From positions 1 through 24,773 of the IMG/VR virus record IMGVR_UViG_3300031951_001144: a DNA stretch of 24,773 nt; one strand, 5' to 3'. The stretch's first letter is position 1. Every line of letters starts with the position of its first letter. This document shows, piece after piece, positions 8,504 to 13,955 of this stretch. This DNA comes from a virus. Both the position numbers and the translations under genes were made by a program. The notes below the pieces were generated by a model. The model worked only from the letters and a program-made list of their open reading frames with translations. It was not told where the DNA came from and made no database searches.

Positions 8504-9045
8504 CACCTGCCGAGTTCTCGCAAGCCACAGGCGCAACCCTGCCCCGCGTCACCGAACACATGCACCACATAGAACACGCAATGGCGGTGTACGACATCAA
8601 CACTCCCGCAAGGCAGGCGGCTTTCCTGTCGCAGATCGGCCATGAATCGGGCGGGCTGAAGTGGATACGCGAACTGTGGGGGCCGACGCCTACGCAGACG
8701 CGATACGAGGGCCGCGCAGACCTTGGCAACACGCAGCCGGGGGACGGCAGGCGATACGCAGGACGGGGCTGGATTCAGCTTACAGGGCGCGACAACTACC
8801 GCAGGGCATATCAGCGACTGAAGGAAAAGTTCCCCGACTGCCCCGACTTTGAGGAAGACCCCGAGCGGGTGGCGACTGCACGGTGGGCGGCACTGACGGC
8901 GGCAGAGTTCTGGTTCAACGCAGGATGCAACAAGCTGGCAGACGAGGGCAGGTTTGAGCGACTGACTCGCGTCATCAATGGCGGGCTGAACGGGTACGCA
9001 GACCGGCTGGCCAGGTGGGAAGATGCGAAACAGGCGCTTGCGTAA
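8500..9045 (+). CDS. Endolysin, GH19 chitinase-like
   Basis: A 181-residue peptidoglycan-degrading enzyme of the glycoside hydrolase 19-like lysozyme type. Visible marks are 'GHESGGL' with the likely catalytic Glu (about residue 49), 'RYEGR' with a second acidic residue (about 70) and 'GRGWIQLTGRDNY' (88-100), which is the hallmark substrate-cleft segment. There is no signal peptide, so release depends on the holin. The length matches single-domain phage endolysins. The ATG overlaps the holin stop (ATGA). The stop TAA abuts an ATG that opens an eight-codon mini-frame before Rz. Confidence 0.9.
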   Translation: MTPAEFSQATGATLPRVTEHMHHIEHAMAVYDINTPARQAAFLSQIGHESGGLKWIRELWGPTPTQTRYEGRADLGNTQPGDGRRYAGRGWIQLTGRDNYRRAYQRLKEKFPDCPDFEEDPERVATARWAALTAAEFWFNAGCNKLADEGRFERLTRVINGGLNGYADRLARWEDAKQALA

Positions 9046-9075
9046 ATGAACCCCCTTCAATTACGTAACTGAAGG
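9046..9075 (+). promoter_or_regulatory. Eight-codon mini-frame and hairpin over the Rz ribosome site
   Basis: Right after the endolysin stop (TAAATG), an ATG at 9046 opens an eight-codon frame ending at TGA 9070-9072. Bases 9054-9075 form a 22-base near-perfect palindrome (20 of 22 positions, core TTACGTAA). Its right arm contains GAAGG (9071-9075), the ribosome site of Rz (ATG at 9083). Folding would hide that site; ribosomes finishing the mini-frame would open it. This suggests translational coupling of spanin synthesis to the endolysin, which is inference from geometry. Confidence 0.45.
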
Positions 9076-9082
9076 CCCTTCA

Positions 9083-9565
9083 ATGACGTTTTCTTTGTAC
9101 GCCCGCATAGCCGCCGCTGCCCTGGTGGCGGTGTTCCTCGCGGGGACGCACTGGAAAGCCTACAGAACGGGCCAGGACGCGATTACGGCAGAGTGGCAGG
9201 CAGACATAGCCGCAAGGACAGCGCAGGCGCTGGAAGCCTCAGAAGCGGCGAGGAAGGTGGAGCAAGAGCTACAGGGCAAAGCAGACGCCATTAGGAGGAC
9301 GAAGAATGCTGAAATACAGTCTCTTAACGTGCGTGTTGGTGAGTACGCTAGTCGGTTGCAAAACCGCCCCGACCGTCCAAGCGGCGACAACATGCCCGCG
9401 CCTGCCGGAACTGGAGCAAGTGCCAGCGGCTGCACTGGAGCGGAACTATTCAAGCGAGATGGCGAATTTCTTACAGGGCTTGCTGCCGACGCCGACCGGC
9501 TCCGGATTGGGCTTGCGGCCTGTCAAGCCGCTTACAAGTCCTTGACACCAAGGGTAAACCCCTAG
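9083..9565 (+). CDS. Rz: Inner-membrane spanin Rz
   Basis: A 160-residue i-spanin. It has a single N-terminal membrane anchor (about residues 8-24, 'IAAAALVAVFLAG') followed by a long periplasmic helical, Gln/Glu/Arg/Lys-rich coiled coil (about 45-95), then a less ordered tail with 'ACQAAYKSL'. This is the usual Rz architecture: it bridges to outer-membrane Rz1 to complete lysis of Gram-negative cells. The start ATG has GAAGG seven bases upstream, inside the right arm of a hairpin. The Rz1 gene lies wholly inside it in another frame. The stop overlaps the -10 region of a strong downstream promoter. Confidence 0.85.
   Translation: MTFSLYARIAAAALVAVFLAGTHWKAYRTGQDAITAEWQADIAARTAQALEASEAARKVEQELQGKADAIRRTKNAEIQSLNVRVGEYASRLQNRPDRPSGDNMPAPAGTGASASGCTGAELFKRDGEFLTGLAADADRLRIGLAACQAAYKSLTPRVNP
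9306..9545 (+). CDS. Rz1: Outer-membrane lipoprotein spanin Rz1 (nested in Rz)
   Basis: A 79-residue frame embedded in Rz, shifted by one base. It starts at ATG with a strong AGGAGG ribosome site seven bases upstream. The product begins with a lipoprotein signal, 'MLKYSLLTCVLVSTLVGC', whose lipobox LVGC puts the acylated Cys at residue 18. The mature part is Pro-rich, as is usual for o-spanins. The embedded arrangement is well known from lambda. The stop codon TGA (9543-9545) lies within the TTGACA box of the downstream promoter. Confidence 0.88.
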   Translation: MLKYSLLTCVLVSTLVGCKTAPTVQAATTCPRLPELEQVPAAALERNYSSEMANFLQGLLPTPTGSGLGLRPVKPLTSP

Positions 9566-9570
9566 ATAAT
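9542..9570 (+). promoter_or_regulatory. Near-consensus sigma-70 promoter at the end of Rz
   Basis: A perfect -35 TTGACA (9542-9547), a 17-base spacer and GATAAT (9565-9570; five of six bases of TATAAT) face rightward. Transcription would start near 9577, after all late genes. It drives no protein gene; the first thing downstream is the inverted-repeat block and terminator at 9583-9681, implying a short RNA. It overlaps the Rz1 and Rz stop codons. The match is among the best promoter-like sequences I see in the window. Confidence 0.7.
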
Positions 9571-9575
9571 TTCGC

Positions 9576-9681
9576 TTGTCAAGTGGTACCAGCACGCGAC
9601 AATCAGAAGCCTCTAGCCTCTGCTCTCTCCCTTCATTGGGAACGTGCTGGTACCACGGAGAGCAGGAACTAGAGGTTTTTT
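9576..9681 (+). ncRNA. Candidate ~105-nt small RNA with interleaved complementary arms
   Basis: Between a strong promoter and a T-run lie three helices. Helix C: TTGTC (9576-9580) with GACAA (9598-9602), a hairpin with a 17-base loop. Helix A: a perfect 14-base inverted repeat, GTGGTACCAGCACG (9583-9596) with its complement at 9643-9656. Helix B: the terminator stem, CCTCTAG/CTAGAGG and CTGCTCTC/GAGAGCAG. The left arm of A is the loop of C, and its right arm lies in the loop of B. The two hairpin loops are therefore fully complementary and could kiss within or between molecules. Each loop also holds the self-complementary GGTACC. No protein frame fits. The RNA is predicted, not demonstrated. 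Confidence 0.6.
9610..9681 (+). terminator. Intrinsic terminator after the lysis genes
   Basis: The stem is CCTCTAG (9610-9616) with CTAGAGG (9669-9675), plus CTGCTCTC (9620-9627) with GAGAGCAG (9658-9665), separated by a 3x3 internal loop and followed by six T (9676-9681). The 30-base apical loop is unusually long and contains the right arm of an independent 14-base inverted repeat. It should end rightward late transcription. There is no T-run on the other side, so it is one-directional. Confidence 0.75.
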
Positions 9682-9732
9682 GCTTTCCGCTGTCAGGGCG
9701 CAAATTGACGCAGCTAAAGGGCCAATGTCGGG

Positions 9733-9940
9733 GCCGCACCCATATACCGATGCGCTTACTGGCAAGCCAGCGCGAGAACTTGCAGGCGGTATCTCAGGAA
9801 CAGAGCAGACGTGGTGATGTGACGACTAGCCCAACGATATAGGGCGCTCTGGAAATAGAAGCCTGACCTTATGGGTGCGGTAGTCCAACAGGATGGCCGA
9901 AGTCGGGGATATCACCCGCTTGGCTTGCCCTATGCTTCTA
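9733..9940 (+). ncRNA. Candidate structured RNA with a three-way junction
   Basis: No gene fits 9682-9973, but the sequence folds cleanly. P1 is an 11-base perfect helix, CCGCACCCATA (9734-9744) with TATGGGTGCGG (9870-9880). P1 stacks directly on P2 (TACCG 9745-9749 / CGGTA 9787-9791), which carries a hairpin (GCG, CTGG / CCAG, CGC; 9752-9773). A second arm has TCAGG/CCTGA (9794-9798 / 9862-9866), CAGAGC/GCTCTG (9801-9806 / 9846-9851) and GCCC/GGGC. A separate hairpin follows at 9896-9924. Bases 9927-9940 can alternatively pair with two sites in the second arm. Orientation is uncertain: G-U options slightly favour plus, but read-through from the leftward operon would make the minus strand. 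I do not recognise the class. Confidence 0.45.
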
Positions 9941-9973
9941 CGTAAAAGCCATCAAGCCCTAACAATTGATTGC

Positions 9974-10441
9974 TCATGCTTCCCCCTTGAGTGCTGCGTG
10001 GCATTTCGCATATTCGTCGGGCGTTAGCGCGGGTGCCCACTTGAGCGCAGTCTGGAGCGCATCTTCCAGCGCTTTCACCCGCTCCCGCAGCTTCTCCGCC
10101 CCCTCCGTCAGCCCCGCCACCTGAGCAGCCCGCACGGAATCGGCAAGCGCCAGTTGCTCCCGCAGGGCCAGCACCTCGTCCGCATTCTTGGCCGCTTGCT
10201 CTACTGCGTGTTCATATTTGACTTGCAGTGCATCAATCTGCGACAAAAGATCGTGTTGCACTTGGCCGAACTTGGCTTGTGTTTCGCGCAGTGCATCGCG
10301 CTCCCTTTGCATCGCCAGCAAGTCGGATTTGTAATCGTCGCGCTGGATCAGAAGGCGGTCGATTTCTGCAAGCATGGCGGCATCCCTGTCGGCGCGGCTG
10401 GCGTACTGCGACATGGCAAAGCGGTCTGTTATGTCACTCAT
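9974..10441 (-). CDS. Coiled-coil hypothetical protein
   Basis: A 155-residue protein and the last gene of the leftward operon. Residues ~20-130 are an almost continuous charged coiled coil (Leu, Gln, Arg, Glu, Ala). The C-terminal ~25 residues ('PDEYAKCHAALKGEA') look like a short helical cap. There is no catalytic motif, signal peptide or membrane segment. The start is ATGAGTGA, overlapping the previous gene's stop by eight bases, with AAGGGGG upstream as ribosome site. The function is unknown. Confidence 0.7.
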   Translation of the reverse strand: MSDITDRFAMSQYASRADRDAAMLAEIDRLLIQRDDYKSDLLAMQRERDALRETQAKFGQVQHDLLSQIDALQVKYEHAVEQAAKNADEVLALREQLALADSVRAAQVAGLTEGAEKLRERVKALEDALQTALKWAPALTPDEYAKCHAALKGEA

Positions 10442-10676
10442 GGCTGGCCCCCTTGAGTGCGGCCACCGCTATCTGCTGACAAGCCAACCTTTCGCGGTTC
10501 CATGTCCCATCAGGCCGCATAGGGGCAGCGATCAGTTCCAGCGCTTCCCGCAGCCGCACATTCTCGGCAGCACTGACAGCAGCGGCGTGGGCGTGCATGT
10601 CCCCGACAAGGTAGACCTCAGTCTCGCCGTGAATGTCGCGCGCCCAAATGGGCGTCGGCAGCGGTACGTCACTCAT
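10434..10676 (-). CDS. Hypothetical small phage protein
   Basis: An 80-residue product when started at ATG 10676, which has GGAG upstream and overlaps the previous stop by four bases; an in-frame ATG 21 bases further upstream is less likely. The C-terminal half reads like a common accessory module in phage operons: 'ENVRLREALELIAAP' followed by 'ERLACQQIAVAALKG', two helices. No known catalytic residues are seen. The start motif CCATGAGTGA is shared with four neighbours. Function is unknown. Confidence 0.65.
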   Translation of the reverse strand: MSDVPLPTPIWARDIHGETEVYLVGDMHAHAAAVSAAENVRLREALELIAAPMRPDGTWNRERLACQQIAVAALKGASHE

Positions 10677-10948
10677 GGTTGGCTCCACGATGCGCATTCA
10701 ATTTCGGCGGCGGACGGTTGTAGTGCGGCCTCCAGCCACGGGCGGGCTTGCTCTGCAAACTCTTCCCAGTCAGACCTGGCATGCACTACCACCCCGTTCA
10801 TTGGGCCTTGCTTCGTTGCCAGCATTCCGTAATGCCCACAATGCCCATCGAACACTTCCTGCAGTCGTTCCATTGCCGCATCAACATCGTTGGGTAGTTG
10901 CGCAAAGGTGTGGTTGTCGCGCATGTACCAGATTCGCTGTTCACTCAT
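10673..10948 (-). CDS. Hypothetical small phage protein
   Basis: A 91-residue product from ATG 10948. The frame stays open further upstream, but that part lies across the preceding gene, and the ATGAGTGA start is shared with neighbouring genes. The sequence 'DAAMERLQEVFDGHCGHYGM' followed by a Trp-rich C-terminus suggests a small globular helical protein. No family is recognised. It overlaps the upstream gene by eight bases and the downstream one by four. The gene call rests on operon geometry and continuous coupling. Confidence 0.6.
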   Translation of the reverse strand: MSEQRIWYMRDNHTFAQLPNDVDAAMERLQEVFDGHCGHYGMLATKQGPMNGVVVHARSDWEEFAEQARPWLEAALQPSAAEIECASWSQP

Positions 10949-11153
10949 GGTGCTTGACCTTCCTCGCCGTTTTCTTGGCATCAACTGCGGCATTCCACGC
11001 GGCGATTTCTCGATCCTGCTCGGTGTCCAGCCTTGGCGGCGTGGGCCTGAATGCGCGGCTGCTGCCTTTGCGCGGTATAGGCATTGCCGATCCAAGCGCT
11101 GCAATGGATGCGGCGGCAAGCAGGCTTGAAAGTGTGATCTTTGAGTTTCTCAT
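10941..11153 (-). CDS. Small protein with N-terminal hydrophobic or signal segment
   Basis: A 70-residue product starting 'MRNSKITLSSLLAAASIAAL', a basic n-region followed by a hydrophobic stretch, so a signal peptide or membrane anchor is likely (possible cleavage after the Ala-Leu-Gly-Ser-Ala region). The rest is basic and charged ('DREIAAWNAAVDAKKTARK'). It ends in KVKHHE, the same ending as a second gene in the operon because both carry the same 20-base junction sequence. It is ATGA-coupled upstream. Function is unknown. Confidence 0.6.
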   Translation of the reverse strand: MRNSKITLSSLLAAASIAALGSAMPIPRKGSSRAFRPTPPRLDTEQDREIAAWNAAVDAKKTARKVKHHE

Positions 11154-11401
11154 GGCTTCTCCGGTGAGACTGCGATGCCGTGCTTACGCTCTGCGAACCG
11201 TGCGCCAGCGGTGAACGCATGAAAAAACTTGTCAGGCACTCCCGCGTCCATCAGTCCCCCAAGAATCTGGATTGCTGTCAGCGGCACAGGCACAGGGGCG
11301 GGGGCTTGATTGCCGTTCTTCGGGCACATGTTGCACCAGCCAACTTTGTGATCCCCGCACTCGATGTCTTTGATCGGGCAAACGTAGACGGCGTCACTCA
11401 T
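11150..11401 (-). CDS. Cys-rich zinc-ribbon-like protein, cassette paralog 1
   Basis: An 83-residue product from ATG 11401. It has five Cys near the N-terminus, including 'CGDHKVGWCNMCP', a likely metal-binding knuckle. A Pro/Ala linker (APAPVPVPLT) follows, then a helical C-terminal module ending 'FAERKHGIAVSPEKP'. The linker and C-terminal module are repeated in the larger protein encoded at 11932-12528, including a 25-base identical DNA stretch, so the two are paralogs or have exchanged sequence. The function is unknown; nucleic-acid binding is possible. Confidence 0.65.
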   Translation of the reverse strand: MSDAVYVCPIKDIECGDHKVGWCNMCPKNGNQAPAPVPVPLTAIQILGGLMDAGVPDKFFHAFTAGARFAERKHGIAVSPEKP

Positions 11402-11660
11402 GGTGCTTGACCTCCAGAATGCTGATAGCTTTTGCACATTCGTTAGCGACATAGCATGCGCGGTAGTCAACCCATCGCTCCGCGTTTTGCTTACACAGGT
11501 TCGCCGCACCCTCCAGCACAGCCCTTGCCACTTCAAGGTCGCGGGCGCGGAGGGTGTCGGAGTTGTAGTAGTGGACATACTCGATGTTTTCGTCGATGTC
11601 GTTGGCAATTTTCAGAATCTTGTCTGTTGGGGGCAGCGGCGGCAGGGGGATGGTGGTCAT
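11394..11660 (-). CDS. Hypothetical small helical protein
   Basis: An 88-residue product with a Pro-rich N-terminus (TTIPLPPLPPTD) and two or three helices containing 'ARDLEVARAVLEGAANLCKQ'. It ends EVKHHE, with its last bases forming the start of the next gene (ATGAGTGA). The ribosome site GGAAAGG lies within the end of the upstream gene. The same upstream context recurs on the other strand before the gene at 19556. Function is unknown. Confidence 0.6.
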   Translation of the reverse strand: MTTIPLPPLPPTDKILKIANDIDENIEYVHYYNSDTLRARDLEVARAVLEGAANLCKQNAERWVDYRACYVANECAKAISILEVKHHE

Positions 11661-11935
11661 GGCATAGCCTTTCCGATTTCAGCGGCAGCACGGACGATGG
11701 CGCGTCGGGTGGCATCCCACTCATGCGGCCCATCTAGCGACTCTGGGCAGAATTCGCCTTTGCGGTCGGCAATCACAAATGCGCCGTTAATGTTTTCTCG
11801 GTAGTACACATTGATGTTCAATGTAGCCATCAACCGCAGCGCATCGCCATCGTCGGTGAGGGGGTTCCAATGCACGCTTAAACGCGCCATTCCCGCAGCT
11901 TTGGCCGCCAGTTCAAGCAGCTCGTGGTCACTCAT
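11657..11935 (-). CDS. Conserved phage protein, inverted paralog of 19233-19559
   Basis: A 92-residue product. It opens 'MSDHELLELAAKAAG', has a central 'WNPLTDDGDALRLM' segment and ends 'ATRRAIVRAAAEIGKAMP'. The same three segments occur in the 108-residue protein on the opposite strand at 19233-19559, which has an extra Cys-containing insertion. The DNA at the 3' ends is nearly identical. This type is widespread in phages of beta-proteobacteria in my experience, but I know of no function. It is coupled by ATGA on both sides. Confidence 0.7.
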   Translation of the reverse strand: MSDHELLELAAKAAGMARLSVHWNPLTDDGDALRLMATLNINVYYRENINGAFVIADRKGEFCPESLDGPHEWDATRRAIVRAAAEIGKAMP

Positions 11936-12528
11936 GGCACCTCCGGGGAGGCTGCGATGCCGTGGGCGCGTTCGATGGCGCGGGCAAAATCACACACCAA
12001 GCCTCGGGTCAGCTGAGGTTTTTCGCAGGATCGCGTCCACAATAGCCAGATGTCGTCAGCCGTCAGCGGCACAGGCACAGGGGCGGCAGCTTGTTTCGGG
12101 CAGTTAGCGCAGTAGCCACCGGCTCCGCAAGTTCCGCCGTCGCACTTGGCGGCAGGGGCGGCAGATTGCCCAAAAAATTCAGCAACTTCGTCCGCGTGAT
12201 ACGTGTCCATATCGGATGAATGGATGTCCGTAAACACGCCTTCAACCGTGTCGTGATGCCCAAGCATGTAGCCTGCGTTAAATGTGCGGATCAGTTTGGG
12301 CACAGGGGCTGGCTGTGCTGGTTTACACGCATCGTTGAAACCTTCTGCATAGCCCATTGCGTAGTCTGCGGAGGTTGCTGGGGGCTGTGCCAGATGGGCG
12401 CGGATGGCGTCAATAAGCTCAGGACACCAGACGGTGATGGCTTCTACCGTCCCGTCATTGGAGTCGGTGCATCCGCCTTGCAAGGCTTCCAGCGCATCTA
12501 GCGCCTGCTGCAATAGTTCTCTGCTCAT
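11932..12528 (-). CDS. Multi-module phage protein, cassette paralog 2
   Basis: A 198-residue protein. The N-terminal module (about 1-50, 'ELLQQALDALEALQGG' to 'AIRAHLAQPP') is a common phage accessory domain. The middle (55-115) has Asp/His-rich segments. A Cys-rich knuckle 'CGAGGYCANCPKQ' then precedes the linker 'AAPVPVPLT' and a C-terminal helix module ending 'ARAIERAHGIAASPEVP'. The last two parts match the gene at 11150-11401. The mosaic build suggests cassette shuffling. The start ATG overlaps the previous stop (ATGA). Function is unknown. Confidence 0.65.
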   Translation of the reverse strand: MSRELLQQALDALEALQGGCTDSNDGTVEAITVWCPELIDAIRAHLAQPPATSADYAMGYAEGFNDACKPAQPAPVPKLIRTFNAGYMLGHHDTVEGVFTDIHSSDMDTYHADEVAEFFGQSAAPAAKCDGGTCGAGGYCANCPKQAAAPVPVPLTADDIWLLWTRSCEKPQLTRGLVCDFARAIERAHGIAASPEVP

Positions 12529-12728
12529 CCAATCCCCCTTGATTTAATATGCTGATGATCGTTAGCCCCTGGTCGCGCAACATGCGCCACTAAATCAGGA
12601 TGCAGCGGCTCCCACTTCGCCGGGACGAATGTGCGCGGTGGCGCTTCGTTTGGCAATCGTTCGCGGCGGGCATAGCGATATTCCAGACCGAGCGCATCGC
12701 GGGCGCGTTTGCTTAGTGCGTGGTTCAT
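12525..12728 (-). CDS. Hypothetical small basic protein
   Basis: A 67-residue product from ATG 12728, two bases after the stop of the SSB-like gene. An upstream TTG (12734) would overlap that stop and is less likely. The product is Arg-rich at the N-terminus (KRARDALGLEYRYARRERLP) and His-rich at the C-terminus. No motif is recognised. It may bind nucleic acid given its charge, but there is no direct evidence. ATGA coupling to the next gene supports it being real. Confidence 0.55.
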   Translation of the reverse strand: MNHALSKRARDALGLEYRYARRERLPNEAPPRTFVPAKWEPLHPDLVAHVARPGANDHQHIKSRGIG

Positions 12729-12730
12729 GG

Positions 12731-13015
12731 TCAAAAGGGGATATCGTCAGAATCGGCAGACATGCGCGGCGCAGGCTTTGCGGCTTTGGCTTTCTCCAGC
12801 ACGGCGGCGCTAAACTTCTCGCCAAAGTACGTATGGTTCCAGTACTTGCCAGTGTTCGCGTTCTTTGTCGCTGGCCCGCTGACAAACGGCCCTTTAGGCC
12901 CGTCAACGATGCGGCAACCCTTCACGACTAGAAACGGGTCTGCGCCTTCCTTGCCCGACAGAGCCACGTTGAATGATGGGTACTTGCCGTCAATGTGTTC
13001 GATGGTGATGTGCAT
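12731..13015 (-). CDS. SpoVG-like / SSB-like DNA-binding protein
   Basis: A 94-residue protein lying just downstream of the ERF annealing protein. The core 'VVKGCRIVDGPKGPFVSGPA' resembles the SpoVG strand-turn-strand segment (I-R-V-I-D-G-x-x-G-L-F-V-A-M-P). The C-terminus is 'MSADSDDIPF', the acidic tail typical of single-stranded DNA-binding proteins that recruits repair partners. Together with ERF this suggests a single-strand-annealing recombination module. The start is ATG with only three bases between it and the ERF stop. The SpoVG relation is by motif memory; the tail is plain in the sequence. Confidence 0.65.
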   Translation of the reverse strand: MHITIEHIDGKYPSFNVALSGKEGADPFLVVKGCRIVDGPKGPFVSGPATKNANTGKYWNHTYFGEKFSAAVLEKAKAAKPAPRMSADSDDIPF

Positions 13016-13018
13016 AAT

Positions 13019-13648
13019 TTATGCGCGGCTGTAACCGGCTTCCTTTTTCAGTGCTTCAGAATGCGCCTTGAGCGCGGAACGGGTCTTGCTGTCCAACAGC
13101 TTCCACAGGGCTGTGCGCTCCTCGGGGTCTGTCAGGCCGGATGCTTCCTCATACGCGCCCACAAGGTCATCCCCGGCCATGTGCTGTTTGATGCTGTCGG
13201 CAACGTCTGCAATGATGGACATGCGTGCAGGGTTTACCAGCGGCTCGCCCGTGGGTCGGTGGACGATCTTGTCTTTGCCCGTGGTCGCGTCCAGCGCATC
13301 ATGTTCGACAATCTCCAGCGCAGCCACCCACAGGTATCGACGTTGGTACGTTTCGACAGCGCCGATGTTCTGCACTTCGTGGCAACCCTTGAGCGCGGCA
13401 GACCCCATAGGGCTGGTGATGGTCAGGCTGTCGTTTGTTTCGGTGTCCACGATCTGCATGGACGCCATCTCCTTGGTGAACGACACCACGGCGCACAGGT
13501 TGAACTCTTTGAAGACCTTCATGGCGGGAATCAGGAAGTCGCCAAGCTCAAAATACTTGTAGCCTGCAAACTTGTTTTCGCCGGTCTTCTCCAACTTGAG
13601 CGAGTGGAACTTCTCGCGTGCGTCGTTCAGTTTGGTGTAGATGCTCAT
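13019..13648 (-). CDS. erf: ERF family single-strand annealing protein
   Basis: A 209-residue protein from ATG 13648 with GAGGATA upstream. The pattern is that of the ERF superfamily: 'SIYTKLNDAREKFHSLKL' opening, 'NKFAGYKYFELGDFLIPAM' (the conserved F-x-Y/K-Y-x-x-L-x-D segment), a beta-region with 'CAVVSF', and 'NIGAVETYQRRYLWVAALEI', where ERF proteins carry a G-x-x-x-T-Y-x-R-R-Y-x-L-x-x-x-L-G-I-like block. The C-terminal third is variable and helical. It anneals complementary single strands during phage recombination or circularisation. Its neighbours (SSB-like, NinB, nuclease) match this role. Confidence 0.85.
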   Translation of the reverse strand: MSIYTKLNDAREKFHSLKLEKTGENKFAGYKYFELGDFLIPAMKVFKEFNLCAVVSFTKEMASMQIVDTETNDSLTITSPMGSAALKGCHEVQNIGAVETYQRRYLWVAALEIVEHDALDATTGKDKIVHRPTGEPLVNPARMSIIADVADSIKQHMAGDDLVGAYEEASGLTDPEERTALWKLLDSKTRSALKAHSEALKKEAGYSRA

Positions 13649-13656
13649 GGCTATCC

Positions 13657-13770
13657 TCAAAATGGAAGCCCACGGAATGCAATTCCGTAAGCGATGCGGG
13701 CCGCGTACATGCGCGGGTGAACTGCGCGATACAAGCGGTACAGCGCGAAAAACTCAGAGATACGGTTCAT
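13657..13770 (-). CDS. Short basic/aromatic protein, 37 residues
   Basis: A 37-codon frame starting at ATG 13770 with a strong GGAGGAAG ribosome site and an ATGA overlap with the upstream stop; it ends at TGA 13657-13659, nine bases before the ERF start. The product opens 'MNRISEFFALYRLYRAVHP' and closes 'AYGIAFRGLPF': aromatic and Arg-rich, no long hydrophobic stretch, probably a helix. I recall similar tiny proteins near recombination genes in Burkholderia-like phages. The coupling and ribosome site make it a convincing gene despite its size. Function is unknown. Confidence 0.7.
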   Translation of the reverse strand: MNRISEFFALYRLYRAVHPRMYAARIAYGIAFRGLPF

Positions 13771-13955
13771 TCTTCCTCCATAAAAAGCCTAGCCCTGCCC
13801 TGCGGCGACAGCTTCGGCGTTGCAAGCTCCAGCGCACGGCAAAGAATCGCAGCGGTAGCGGCGGCTTCGTCCTCCCGCTTTGCATACGCCCTTGCCCATG
13901 ATTCCGCATGTTGCAGCGTCAGTCGAGCTATTGCGGTTTCCTGTTCGTCTGTCAT
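13767..13955 (-). CDS. Small acidic helical protein
   Basis: A 62-residue product, mostly one or two Ala-rich helices ('ETAIARLTLQHAESWARAY', 'TAAILCRALELA') and ending in MEEE; the codons for this ending supply the GGAGGAAG ribosome site for the next gene. It overlaps the upstream gene by four bases. No motif is recognised. Its placement between a nuclease and the 37-residue protein suggests an accessory recombination factor, which is a guess. Confidence 0.6.
   Translation of the reverse strand: MTDEQETAIARLTLQHAESWARAYAKREDEAAATAAILCRALELATPKLSPQGRARLFMEEE

Larger units (their letters stand above)
10434..11938 (-). repeat. Recurring gene-junction motif CCATGAGTGA
   Basis: Five genes of the leftward operon start with CCATGAGTGA on the minus strand, at 10441, 10676, 10948, 11401 and 11935 (start positions). 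In three cases the full ATGAGTGA is an eight-base overlap with the previous stop. At 10941-10960 and 11394-11413 the identity extends to 20 bases. This marks cassette-like duplication or shuffling of small genes. Confidence 0.7.
11277..12086 (-). repeat. 25-base direct repeat in paralogous Cys-linker genes
   Basis: Bases 11277-11301 and 12062-12086 are identical over 25 bases; both encode the Pro/Ala/Val linker of the two paralogous Cys-rich proteins. More similarity lies at their 3' ends. The copies have the same orientation and are ~785 bases apart, so deletion of the three intervening genes by recombination is possible. Confidence 0.75.

Noticed and set aside
9820-9890. Resemblance of GACTA ... 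GGTAGTCC to the P7 elements of a group I intron
   Set aside because: The P3, P4 and P8 helices cannot be placed in the right order, and the 11-base helix next to TAGTCC conflicts with intron topology. Neither flank joins into an interrupted gene.
12995-13690. A 231-codon plus-strand frame opposite ERF
   Set aside because: ERF on the minus strand has family motifs, coupled neighbours and ribosome sites; the opposite frame has none.
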